From: JAWVZH01 sp033722295 | GTDB lineage: Bacteria; Bacteroidota; Bacteroidia; Chitinophagales; Saprospiraceae | Assembly: GCA_033722295.1 (NCBI GenBank) | Contig: JAWVZH010000072.1 | Coordinates: 1-14,949, forward strand | Direction: 5' to 3' | DNA length: 14,949 nucleotides | Shown here: piece by piece, positions 8,601 to 14,949 of the stretch | Numbering within the stretch: position 1 is the stretch's first letter | Layout: every line of letters begins with the position of its first letter | Made by a program: the position numbers and the translations under genes | The notes under the pieces: model-generated | The model's input: the letters and a program-made list of their open reading frames with translations, nothing else | What the model was told of the DNA's origin: nothing | The model's database searches: none

Positions 8601-9967
8601 GAAACCGTATTTGAGCACTCTCCACCTGGTATGATATAATCAAAAGGATCCGGCGCTACAGCCTCTCCAAGGCATTCGAACGAATGAACAGAAAACGTAT
8701 CGTTCGGTGGGCAGGAAACCTGAGGACCTATGTCATCTACAACTTTTATGATCTGGTTACAGTAAATCTGCCTTCCTGTACACCAGTCAGCGATCAGCCA
8801 TTCACGGATGATCTTGTAGCTGCTTTCACAAACCCCCAATCGATAATCGATATAATCTACATCTATATTCCTGCAAAAGGTATTTGTCGGATATCCCGTA
8901 ACATCAGGTGATGGATTTCCATTCTTGTCCAAAGCAAAGCTATCTCTGCAATAAAGAGCAGGCTCATCGATATTGTCATAATTGGGCGGACACATTACAG
9001 AGTCGATGTTACCAATGAGGATACCTATAGTATCTGTGCAGTGCCCCATATTGCCTGACTCGTACTCAGCCCACCATGTCCTGAATATCGTATCCAGGTG
9101 AGTGACTACTGGAGGACAGTCTCCTTGCTTTAAAACGTCCATATAGGTCAGGGTTACATCTCCGCATGAGTCGATCCCTGAGACTGTGTAAGAACCATCA
9201 GGGTTTAACACATATGTGCTTGTAGTCGTATCGAAAGGAAATCCAACGTCAGCGCCTGGAGTAGGATCGCCATCACAAGCGATCTCATGGAAACCGCATT
9301 CCAGCGAGGGCGGCAATTTGTCCTCGATCAACAGCCAACCCCAACAACTGTTAGTGGAACAATCATGCTCCACAGTGACTTTCAACACCATTCCGTCGTG
9401 CTGACCATCAAGGGTAGCATCCGGTATAATATTGCCAAACTGATCTTCGATCAGCACAGTATAATCCTCATTCATTATCATGCCCCCTTCCAGAACCATG
9501 TCCGGGGTAATGACAGCCTGGCAATCTGTACCGAGAGACACTTGAACAGTATCATTACACGCCAGTTGCTGACCAAAGTTGTCTACGATGATCACTTCAA
9601 GAGTGTCATCAAATGTACCCACACAACCGGCCTGATAATCAGTCAATGTCACTATGACATCAACCGTATCGGCTCCCTGGTCCCAAAGGACAGTCACTAC
9701 CTGACCACTATCAGAACCGATAATGGTTCCTCCATTTGAAGGACTGAGTGACCATTGAATAGATCCTTGTGCAATTTGAGTATTTGGTCCGTCGATGCTG
9801 ACATCATAATCGACCAGTTCTCCTTCACACACATAATTGCTTCCAGTAATTACGATCTGCTCATCACAGTCCTGGGCAATCAGAAATACGGGCAATAGGA
9901 AAAGTATGGCACTCGCAAGCCACACCTTCTTAGTCCATCTTAGTACTTTAAGTAACGGTATGCTCAT
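5621..9967 (-). CDS. Giant T9SS-exported HYR-like / dockerin-like / cohesin-like surface protein, 1448 aa
   Basis: Paralog of the next gene with nearly the same module order. The signal peptide is at about 1-32 (hydrophobic core ASAILFLLPVFLIAQ). The head at about 40-130 looks like a PKD/Ig-like domain (SNYVCEGELVDYDV, 'IQWSLSPSNGG') and differs from the head of the 1507-aa protein. The 'PDMVLEG' and 'SCWGWLLIEDK' module is at about 135-220. DWC modules are at 384-410 (YKIIREWLIADWC) and 793-825 (YKILRHWSVVDWC). HYR-like modules start near 527 (PVAICDQH), 629 (PPVIVCPPDITVSC) and 927 (PTPYCRPGITTV). The loop IDVDKDGTIDF is at 872-882. A carboxypeptidase-regulatory-like segment covers about 1033-1090. 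Dockerin-like segments are at 1091-1113 and 1126-1148, VKVGDISGDA near 1199-1208, cohesin-like fold about 1228-1350, and sorting domain about 1362-1448 ('NKPNPF', ending TRKMILIE). Dozens of Cys suggest disulfides outside the cytoplasm. The likely role is structural or adhesive. The start fits the signal peptide, and a terminator follows the stop. Confidence 0.92.
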   Translation of the reverse strand: MSIPLLKVLRWTKKVWLASAILFLLPVFLIAQDCDEQIVITGSNYVCEGELVDYDVSIDGPNTQIAQGSIQWSLSPSNGGTIIGSDSGQVVTVLWDQGADTVDVIVTLTDYQAGCVGTFDDTLEVIIVDNFGQQLACNDTVQVSLGTDCQAVITPDMVLEGGMIMNEDYTVLIEDQFGNIIPDATLDGQHDGMVLKVTVEHDCSTNSCWGWLLIEDKLPPSLECGFHEIACDGDPTPGADVGFPFDTTTSTYVLNPDGSYTVSGIDSCGDVTLTYMDVLKQGDCPPVVTHLDTIFRTWWAEYESGNMGHCTDTIGILIGNIDSVMCPPNYDNIDEPALYCRDSFALDKNGNPSPDVTGYPTNTFCRNIDVDYIDYRLGVCESSYKIIREWLIADWCTGRQIYCNQIIKVVDDIGPQVSCPPNDTFSVHSFECLGEAVAPDPFDYIIPGGECSNTVSVEVLVKRGAPDCTPESAADETKQGVFKLPNGDYRIVDLPLGCNWIVYRYSDDCGNVTECRYDVFIKEDKKPVAICDQHTAVTLSTNGTAKVFASTFDDGSYDNCEVGHFEVARMNRGQCPRGVYDGTDFRDYVEFCCNDAANSPVMVVFRVYDRSGNFNECMVEVNVVDKSPPVIVCPPDITVSCQFDYSDINVFGSMRDNEADRDDIILNDPDNPNVGPNYLWGKDGYYRDDCMANLTYVETDNRNDCGVGTLLRTWTVSDANQQRTCTQTITFITFDRFHGTDIIWPDDTDLYGCPDDVSPDITGEPELPADDDCTDLLVSYDDEVYEIVNDACYKILRHWSVVDWCNNNTRTNRWDYTQVIKILDTDDPVFVSGCEDKVFDSPGPDCNGFAELIVEVDDDCTPVEDLDVSYTIDVDKDGTIDFSNSGTNNASNTFPVGTHEICWTVEDKCGSSATCCHDFTIRDQKKPTPYCRPGITTVVMPTSGQITIWASDLDDGSFDNCSERRDLTFSFSSDTSDKSRVYTCDSIPNGIEATFEVTIYVTDGSGNSDFCKTTITIQDGIDNVCPDNVNGNTAMLAGNIKTEAAETVEEVMVMLNGSMPGLPKYDMTKNDGHYAFPSIPMSNNYKLGASRNDNPLNGISTLDIVMIQRHLLGISSFNTPYKYIAADVNNTQSVSAGDISELRKLILGYFSEFPKNESWRFVPSNYQFQDPDNPWPITEELDVDNLSGDMMSNDFVAIKVGDISGDARANGLIGNEIRSGEEKALIVEDIEFVAGETVDVDIYVPHGLYQGMQYALQFENDILQLLNIEHKNGKTTDAHLGLAGLDRGIIALSWNDLQGVCHEFSEEFLTLTFEAVISGKLSRVLSLNTKAVTPEIYDENLEVSSLAFNFINTKGDVIASSHDFELLQNKPNPFDNTTVIGFNLPRTQEASIKVIDVNGKVIKQIKGLFSEGFNQIEISKYDLPVTGVLYYRLETNDRMATRKMILIE

Positions 9968-10009
9968 CTAATTGCAGTTTAATATTCGGTTTTGCTTATA
10001 AGTCAATAG

Positions 10010-10033
10010 GTCCTACTCCCTTACGGAGAGGAC
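10010..10033 (-). other. Hairpin upstream of the 1448-aa paralog
   Basis: GTCCT-a-CTCC pairs with GGAG-AGGAC, 9 bp with one bulged base and a five-base loop. It ends 42 bases before the start codon at 9967, so it would lie in the 5' untranslated region. No U-tract follows on either strand, which argues against a terminator. Confidence 0.45.
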
Positions 10034-10117
10034 TGATTATTCAAATTCAATGGGGGGAACATCTATGTCCCGGTCAGTCAATGCTGATCCATTAACTGCC
10101 GGATGTGAGAAGAGTCT

Positions 10118-10190
10118 GGCTGAGGATAATTCGTTTTTGCTCGTGCTCTTGCTATTTGCAAAAGCTCAGTTTTGGTATTCATCCTCGGCC
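10118..10190. repeat. Nested inverted repeat in the intergenic region
   Basis: GGCTGAGGAT (10118-10127) pairs with ATCCTCGGCC (10181-10190). The pairing is complete as plus-strand RNA, with one U-G wobble; as minus-strand RNA the same position is a C-A mismatch. A second stem, TTTTGC with GCAAAA, lies inside it. The function is unknown. It may be a structured RNA element or chance. Confidence 0.35.
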
Positions 10191-10589
10191 ATTATGGTTC
10201 AATAACTGCGCCAATGGCTTGGGCAGAAAGCCCGACTAACATTGTTTTTACAGTGGAATTAACATATTTAATTTTCAAGTAATATGTAGTGTGTTGATAT
10301 GAAAAGAGTAATGGTTTAGCCCACTTTTATATGTAGAAAACTTATAATGTGAAAAATACCATTATACTTCTTTCGAATGATAGGACTAACGATTGAAAAA
10401 TTCACCAAAGGACTCAATTGAGGATAGAAACCTTGGGTTTTGTACTGCTCAGAGACGATAATTGGACAATTGACATGTAAGTCAAGACGGAAATGAGAAT
10501 GAGCCAATGATCATGGATCAACACCTCATAAATAGTGAAGTGTGCGTAATATGGGGCTTATTTTACCTGTCCAGCGGCTAAGGCAACCA

Positions 10590-12638
10590 TCAATTTGAAC
10601 TGTCTCCTGTCTTCACTGGCATGAAATCATAAGAATTCAATAATGCATTGACATCTATTACATAGGTGTCCTCAACCACGCAATGTGTCTCAGAATTGTA
10701 ATCCGGATCGGCCACTGGTATAAAACTCCATGTATTCAATCCGTATCTGTTGAAATCTCTGTCATGGCCAAGTATCACTTTGGCAAGAGCTGCGGCATCA
10801 CCAACAGATATGCGACAATCACCATTAACATCTGCCGCCATTCTCTTTGCTTGAGAAGTAAAGTCCTCTTTGCCTAATAGCGATCTCGTAATACTGACGA
10901 TATCTGCTATACTCACTCCATCCAAAGGCGATTTATTGTATTCTATACTCAACGTCAATTGACCGGTCAGACCCGCTATATTGAATTCAAATGGTTCCTG
11001 ATCAAGATCTCTAGACCTAATAAGGCGACCATTTTTGAATAGCTGAGCTGTCAGGCCAGACATATTGAACTGTTGGCCATTTTCATCGACCAACCGGCCT
11101 GTAATTATTGTGCGTGGACAATTTTCAGAAGGATCCTGTATTTCTATCATCGTTTTGCAGTAATCCTGATTACCCTCCTGATCAGTTACCCATATCTCTA
11201 CTTCCTGAACACCTATATCATCACAGTCGAAGACCCTATTCGTTTCTGATGTATCAGAAGAGAATGAGAAGATCAATTCATCACTACAATTGTCAAAACT
11301 GCCATCATCCAGATCCGAAGCCCACATCTCTATACTTTGTGTAGCGGGCATGATCACCGTAATGATGCCGGTTTTGCAGTATGGCGTCGGGGCCTTACAA
11401 TCTTTGATCTCGAAAGTTGTATCGCACAATTCCACATTGGCGCAACCATCTTCTACAAACCATTTAATCCGATGTTCACCGAGTGGATAGGTTCCACTTG
11501 CATTGAGTACACTATCAGGAAACTCGGCATACTCATTCTCCTGTATTGCGGGAGCCTCATCCAATTTACTTAGGGGGCCTACTCGCAGATCAAAGCCTCC
11601 TAACGGGCCTTGCCCATCGTCGAACAGATCGATCTTGTATTCATATCTCAGGTGATCCTGGTTCGTACAAGAATCAATTCCTTCTGCCCTCAGTTCGATA
11701 TATCCGTAGCACTTTCCATCAACCGTATCCTTCACCGCCGGGTGGCAATCACCAATCGTACAAGTGATCTCCGGGTCAAGTTTATCTCTTACTTTTATCA
11801 CCTGGAAGTATTCCCATTTTCCTTTTCCAGGGTTCTTCAATGGATGATACTGACACCAGTCGACAACCGACCATGTCCTCAGCACTTTTAAACAGGCACC
11901 TTCCTCAACAGTAATGGTATCGTCCTCAAAACTCACAGATATGAGATTGCACTGATCGTCTGCCCCAGGCACGATTTGAGGTCTACCCAGAGCAGGGTTA
12001 TCGGGACTCAGGTCGGCATAGCAACCATCCAGAGGATCAGGTTGCTGGCAAAAGAGAGGCCATTCAATATCGTCATCATCATCTATACAGTCGTCCGAGA
12101 CATAGAAAGGATTACAGTCTATTACCCAGATCCTTTGCTTATCGCTGTATTTAAGGCCTCTGTCATCTATTGTGAAAGTCCTGATGATCAATCCTGTACC
12201 GCATTCCCGTCTGTCATCAACTCGGATCTCAACCGCACTGGTCGCACCATTCACATACCCATCCCATCCCCATACCAATGGATACTTTTGACCAGGATGC
12301 GCTGGACTGTAATTCCTACGATAATACTGACAAGCTTTCCCTTCTGTTTCAATTTCAGGATCATATCCCAGATAGCGGTCATACTCACACCATGATGGAC
12401 AAACCCTGTCGTATGTTTTGAATTTCTGAATATTGGACTGACCATAAACAAAACGTCCAAAAGTCGGGTCGGTTGGATCGTTAAGATCGCTTAAGCTGAA
12501 CCAATAATCACAGCTAACAACGACATCAGCAGGAGCCTTTACCTGAGGAGAGGCATTGTCTTCATGAATGTATTCTGTTGCACGGGAAGGTCCAATTAAC
12601 AGACCTATGAATCCCAGGAAAAGTAGTAATCTGTTCAT
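10590..12638 (-). CDS. HYR-like / dockerin-like exported protein lacking cohesin-like and T9SS sorting domains, 682 aa
   Basis: A short signal peptide (MNRLLLFLGFIGLLIG, cleavage near residue 20) is followed by modules collinear with residues about 630-1200 of the 1448-aa paralog. These are a Cys-rich HYR-like module, 'DIEWP...GC', a DWC module at 249-262 (LKVLRTWSVVDWC), an acidic loop IDLFDDG near 336, PTPYCKTGIITV at 417, a carboxypeptidase-regulatory-like segment (about 509-564) and dockerin-like segments at 567-589 and about 603-624. The second loop, DVNGDCRISVGD, is the most canonical Ca-binding dockerin loop in the cluster. The protein stops (TGA) right after 'VKTGD', where the paralogs continue into the cohesin-like fold and sorting domain. 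Without a sorting domain it may be periplasmic, released by another route, or a truncated relic. I chose 12638. An in-frame ATG at 12656 adds only six residues and would be almost leaderless if the proposed promoter is right. Confidence 0.88.
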   Translation of the reverse strand: MNRLLLFLGFIGLLIGPSRATEYIHEDNASPQVKAPADVVVSCDYWFSLSDLNDPTDPTFGRFVYGQSNIQKFKTYDRVCPSWCEYDRYLGYDPEIETEGKACQYYRRNYSPAHPGQKYPLVWGWDGYVNGATSAVEIRVDDRRECGTGLIIRTFTIDDRGLKYSDKQRIWVIDCNPFYVSDDCIDDDDDIEWPLFCQQPDPLDGCYADLSPDNPALGRPQIVPGADDQCNLISVSFEDDTITVEEGACLKVLRTWSVVDWCQYHPLKNPGKGKWEYFQVIKVRDKLDPEITCTIGDCHPAVKDTVDGKCYGYIELRAEGIDSCTNQDHLRYEYKIDLFDDGQGPLGGFDLRVGPLSKLDEAPAIQENEYAEFPDSVLNASGTYPLGEHRIKWFVEDGCANVELCDTTFEIKDCKAPTPYCKTGIITVIMPATQSIEMWASDLDDGSFDNCSDELIFSFSSDTSETNRVFDCDDIGVQEVEIWVTDQEGNQDYCKTMIEIQDPSENCPRTIITGRLVDENGQQFNMSGLTAQLFKNGRLIRSRDLDQEPFEFNIAGLTGQLTLSIEYNKSPLDGVSIADIVSITRSLLGKEDFTSQAKRMAADVNGDCRISVGDAAALAKVILGHDRDFNRYGLNTWSFIPVADPDYNSETHCVVEDTYVIDVNALLNSYDFMPVKTGDSSN

Positions 12639-12663
12639 TCTTAGGGGGTTGGTCATTTCATAG

Positions 12664-12695
12664 TAAATATAGAAAAGTCATCTTCACTAAACCAA
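12664..12695 (-). promoter_or_regulatory. Candidate Bacteroidota-type promoter of the 682-aa gene
   Basis: On the minus strand TTG (12695-12693) is followed after 21 bases by TATATTTA (12671-12664), a one-mismatch fit to the TAnnTTTG element recognised by the Bacteroidota primary sigma factor. Transcription would start near 12657, about 19 bases before the ATG at 12638. Such matches arise by chance in AT-rich DNA. Confidence 0.35.
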
Positions 12696-12723
12696 TCCTG
12701 AATGGCTTATCATGTAAGTAGAA

Positions 12724-14211
12724 TTAATGAACAATCAACTTTTCGATATATTCGGCTTCTACATCCGACGCTTTTATAAAGTACAGACCCGATTTCAGAT
12801 CGTGGGTTTGGATCGATAAAAGCCTTGGTATCTGCCTCCAGGACCTGATCAACCTACCTGATGAATCATACAGTTCGATGTCTTGACCATGTCCTTTCTG
12901 AAAGAATTGGACAGTCTCCCCTCGTTTGGCCGGATTGGGAAAGAGAACAGGTGGTCGTTTTTCCGGTATCTGTTTCAAGTATATGGTATTTACCTGTTCG
13001 TCATACACTTCCCCACGAACTAATCTCGCGCTGAGATCATCTGTAAATCTGCCGGTAACAGAGAATAACGTCGCTCTTTCCAGTATATGGAGAGACCATG
13101 CATCGTTCACAGTCCAGGATAATCGTAATTCTGACCCTACAATTGAATAATGCTTATCACCTATGTCGAGCAATCCTGGTTCGATGATCACATTTTCATC
13201 ATTCAGTTCCAGGATCAACTCCATACCCGCAATACTTATATTTTCTCCTAAAGAAAAGGTATGTACTTCCTTCCCGCTGATCGCAGAGCTCTCAATGATC
13301 AAGTCCAATGAATTTCTCGTCTGAGCCTCCTTCAGACCTCCCCGAACGGGTCCGGAAATATCTCCTATTTTCACTGCTGTCAGGTCTGTATTTTCCGGAC
13401 ATCGAATGGTATCAAAAAATATTTCGGAATTATAATTTAACGAATCCTCCCTGTGGAGTATGAGCCAACTTGGAAGATTATATGGAGAAAAATCGCTGAT
13501 CAAGCCAAGTATGAGCTTACGTAATGTCGATATATCACCTGCAGATACCGACTGTGTATTGTTGACATCCGCTGCAACATACAGTAACCGATGATCGAAC
13601 TCCTGTAATCCGAGTAGATGCCTTTGGATATAGACTATATCACTGGTACTGACCCCATTAAGAGGATCCCAATCTCTACAAAACGATAGTGAGGTTGGCT
13701 GGGTCACCTCGATAGAATAGCATGCCGAAGTATCATCCTGACAGTTGAGCCTCGCCTCCACCAATTCATCATTATACCAATTCTTGATACACCCTGTACA
13801 ATTGAAAGAAGGCCTTCCGCAGATATACTTGTTGTCCTGAACAATCAGGTCAACCTGACACACAGATACATTGCCGGCTTCATCCTCTACATGCAGGTAT
13901 AAAGTCTCCCGATATTCACCAAGTACTCCTTTTTTATCAAATGAATCACACGTTACGCGATAAGAGGTAAATGCAGGATTGTCATTGAGATAAAAGATCA
14001 GATCCTCCTGTGCAGTGACATTATCCGTAGTGCCATCATCAAATGATCTGGCATCAACGACAACTTCACCTGTCACAGGGAGCACCACTACCATTCCGGT
14101 CTTACAAATTATCTCAGGTGGCAGATTATCCTGGGCGTTGAGCTTCAGAGGATATAACAGGATACCCAGGACACCACATAGCAAGGCGCTATAAAATCTC
14201 AGGTTTTTCAT
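12724..14211 (-). CDS. Compact HYR-like / dockerin-like / cohesin-like protein with divergent T9SS sorting domain, 495 aa
   Basis: This is the smallest complete member of the family. It has a signal peptide (1-27, MKNLRFYSALLCGVLGILL...LNAQ) and one HYR-like module (about 32-127, starting PPEIICKTGMVVV, with the 'SFDDGTTDN' motif seen in the paralogs). A Cys-rich linker (GRPSFNCTGCIKNW) takes the place of the carboxypeptidase-regulatory-like segment. Dockerin-like segments follow at 179-201 (DPLNGVSTSDIV) and 214-236 (ADVNNTQSVSAGDIS), then VKIGDISG (280-287), a cohesin-like fold (about 301-412, with 'LSW' and 'VYDEQ') and a sorting domain (about 421-495, 'LFPNPAKRGETV', ending IEKLIVH). The sorting domain is more divergent than in the paralogs but keeps the FPNP and 'SGLYFIK' landmarks. 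I chose 14211 because it begins the signal peptide; an in-frame ATG at 14232 sits only 11 bases past the upstream terminator. It lies 85 bp upstream of the 682-aa gene's start. Confidence 0.9.
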   Translation of the reverse strand: MKNLRFYSALLCGVLGILLYPLKLNAQDNLPPEIICKTGMVVVLPVTGEVVVDARSFDDGTTDNVTAQEDLIFYLNDNPAFTSYRVTCDSFDKKGVLGEYRETLYLHVEDEAGNVSVCQVDLIVQDNKYICGRPSFNCTGCIKNWYNDELVEARLNCQDDTSACYSIEVTQPTSLSFCRDWDPLNGVSTSDIVYIQRHLLGLQEFDHRLLYVAADVNNTQSVSAGDISTLRKLILGLISDFSPYNLPSWLILHREDSLNYNSEIFFDTIRCPENTDLTAVKIGDISGPVRGGLKEAQTRNSLDLIIESSAISGKEVHTFSLGENISIAGMELILELNDENVIIEPGLLDIGDKHYSIVGSELRLSWTVNDAWSLHILERATLFSVTGRFTDDLSARLVRGEVYDEQVNTIYLKQIPEKRPPVLFPNPAKRGETVQFFQKGHGQDIELYDSSGRLIRSWRQIPRLLSIQTHDLKSGLYFIKASDVEAEYIEKLIVH

Positions 14212-14243
14212 TGTGTGCAGTATTGGTTCCACCCATAATATAC

Positions 14244-14276
14244 AAAAAAAAGAGGTGACCGTACACGGTCACCTCT
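14244..14276 (-). terminator. Strong intrinsic terminator of the upstream paralog
   Basis: AGAGGTGACCG pairs perfectly with CGGTCACCTCT over a four-base loop (14251-14276). On the minus strand it runs directly into seven further T (14250-14244). It is the clearest terminator in the window. Only 32 bases separate the end of the T-run from the start at 14211. Confidence 0.93.
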
Positions 14277-14330
14277 CGTGAGATTGAGTTTTTCGTCTTG
14301 ATTCGACCTGTTATCGGCCATATAGACGCC

Positions 14331-14345
14331 CACCGAAAGTCGGTG
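14331..14345 (-). other. Small hairpin between stop codon and terminator
   Basis: CACCGA and TCGGTG form a 6-bp stem with a three-base loop, 15 bases after the stop codon at 14361. No U-tract follows. It may protect the 3' end of the message or be incidental. Confidence 0.35.
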
Positions 14346-14360
14346 AGAAGGTTATTAAAA

Positions 14361-14949
14361 TTAGTCTATCAGTACCATTCTTCTAGTTGAAGTATAATCT
14401 TCAGCATCCAGTTGATAGTACATTACTCCTGAACCATTCAACTCAGAATGCCTGATCCTACTTTCATTATATCCTCGCTTGCCTTCAAGATCTCTTACCA
14501 GCAATACTTTTCCTGATACATCATAGATCGTCAGGATCGCCGGCATCTCTCTTGGCAAGGTATAGCCTATCACTGTGCTGCTTTCAAACGGGTTCGGTAC
14601 GTTCTGATACAGATCGAATACTTCTACAGTTCTCTCTCCATCTTTGAACTCCATCGTCAAGCCCATTACACTGATTTGCTCATCGTAAGCCTCAGCTCTG
14701 GTCAATATCGAATTCACACTAACCGCTTCGCTTACTCTCGTATCCGACAGTACCTCAAAGCTCACTGTGAACAATACTTTGTCACTGGCTACACTCACGC
14801 TTCTACCATGTCCTTCATGCCATGACATCGTGATCAGTCCTTCCTGAACCATTACCTCTCCAACATTCGATCCATCCATGTTCAGCACTCCGGATTGAAC
14901 TCCCTTATACTTCAGAATAGCGTTATCGAATTTCATCGTCATCTGGTAA
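14361..14949 (-). CDS. C-terminal end of a large cohesin-like / T9SS-sorted paralog (5' end beyond window)
   Basis: The frame is open to the right edge: codons for Tyr and Gln precede the first Met at 14942, so that Met is internal and not the start. The visible 195 residues begin inside a cohesin-like domain (about 1-100: 'MTMKFDNAILKYKG', 'LITMSWHEG', 'LFTVSFEV', 'AEAYDEQ'). This aligns with the 1448-aa paralog ('MQYALQFENDILQLL', 'IIALSWNDLQG', 'EIYDEN'). A T9SS type A sorting domain follows (about 108-195: 'LYQNVPNPFESSTVIGY', 'DVSGKVL', 'GVMYYQLDA', ending TRRMVLID). This tail directs export through the T9SS pore and is normally cleaved by the sortase PorU with attachment to the surface. 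HYR-like and dockerin-like modules are expected upstream, beyond the window. A small hairpin and a strong terminator follow the stop. Confidence 0.9.
   Translation of the reverse strand, partial: YQMTMKFDNAILKYKGVQSGVLNMDGSNVGEVMVQEGLITMSWHEGHGRSVSVASDKVLFTVSFEVLSDTRVSEAVSVNSILTRAEAYDEQISVMGLTMEFKDGERTVEVFDLYQNVPNPFESSTVIGYTLPREMPAILTIYDVSGKVLLVRDLEGKRGYNESRIRHSELNGSGVMYYQLDAEDYTSTRRMVLID

Larger units (their letters stand above)
9968..10589. other. 622-bp intergenic region without a convincing gene
   Basis: This is the longest gap in the window, between the 682-aa and 1448-aa paralogs, and is AT-rich from about 10240 to 10480. A minus-strand open frame at 10507-10316 (63 codons) has no signal peptide, recognisable motif or similarity to the neighbours, so I do not call it a gene. 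Two small hairpins lie after the 682-aa gene: TGATC/GATCA at 10508-10520 and an imperfect one at 10521-10543. Neither has a U-tract, so no good terminator is visible for that gene. I found no tRNA-like cloverleaf and no remnant of a sorting domain in the stretches I read. The promoter of the 1448-aa gene should lie here, but I see no good TAnnTTTG site; the nearest, TGAATTTG at 10042-10049, lacks a matching upstream TTG. Confidence 0.6.

Noticed and set aside
954..9967. Repeat structure suggestive of a CRISPR array or DNA tandem repeats
   Set aside because: The repetition is at the protein-module level with diverged DNA. There are no short identical repeats with regular spacers.
10316..10507. 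Minus-strand open frame of 63 codons in the intergenic gap
   Set aside because: No recognisable motif, no signal peptide, no similarity to the cluster, and the DNA is AT-rich non-coding in character.
10530..10590. Frameshift at the end of the 682-aa gene with a hidden sorting domain downstream
   Set aside because: I read the stretch just past the stop in its own frame and one shifted frame. Stops follow quickly and no cohesin-like or NPF sorting-domain sequence appears, so a simple frameshift does not explain the short C-terminus.
13500..13580. Recent gene conversion between the dockerin-like segments of the paralogs
   Set aside because: The protein motif ADVNNTQSVSAGDIS is identical in two genes, but synonymous positions differ widely and shared DNA runs are only about 14 bases. 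Selection on the protein explains this better.
14361..14942. Stand-alone 193-aa gene starting at the Met at 14942
   Set aside because: The frame continues upstream to the window edge, the first residues are in the middle of a cohesin-like domain, and there is no signal peptide.

Overview
The window looks like part of a Bacteroidota genome, probably Saprospiria (Lewinella/Saprospiraceae-like). This is inferred from complete or near-complete type IX secretion (T9SS) type A C-terminal sorting domains, Cys-rich HYR-like repeat modules, dockerin-like and cohesin-like modules in the same chains, and start codons without clear Shine-Dalgarno sequences. No ribosomal or housekeeping marker is present, so placement below the phylum is an inference.

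All six genes lie on the minus strand, so transcription runs from high to low coordinates. In transcription order they are: (1) the C-terminal end of a large paralog cut by the right window edge (14949-14361); (2) a compact 495-aa protein with signal peptide, one HYR-like module, dockerin-like pair, cohesin-like domain and sorting domain (14211-12724); (3) a 682-aa protein that stops right after the dockerin-like module and has no cohesin-like or sorting domain (12638-10590); (4) a 1448-aa full-length paralog (9967-5621); (5) a 1507-aa full-length paralog (5477-954); and (6) the first 275 residues of an unrelated exported beta-helix protein, open to the left edge (825-1).

Genes 1 to 5 are one paralogous family. 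Aligned from the C-terminus they form a nested, collinear series. Genes 4 and 5 have the whole architecture, gene 3 equals the middle part behind its own signal peptide, and gene 2 equals the last third. The shared order is: variable N-terminal head, a Cys-rich module with an 'MVLEG' motif, several HYR-like modules, a recurring K-x-x-R-x-W...DWC module, a Dx-DxDG-type loop, a PTPYC HYR-like module, a carboxypeptidase-regulatory-like fold, two dockerin-like EF-hand segments, a VKVGD linker, a cohesin-like sandwich and the sorting domain.

Intrinsic terminators (14244-14276, 5561-5606, weaker 902-932) separate several of the genes, so they are probably not one simple operon. The largest gap (9968-10589, 622 bp) holds no convincing gene but contains inverted repeats. 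The likely joint role is a cell-surface or secreted, calcium-stabilised, disulfide-rich adhesive layer. Dockerin-like to cohesin-like contacts between paralogs are possible but not shown. No enzymes, mobile elements, tRNA, rRNA or CRISPR arrays were seen.
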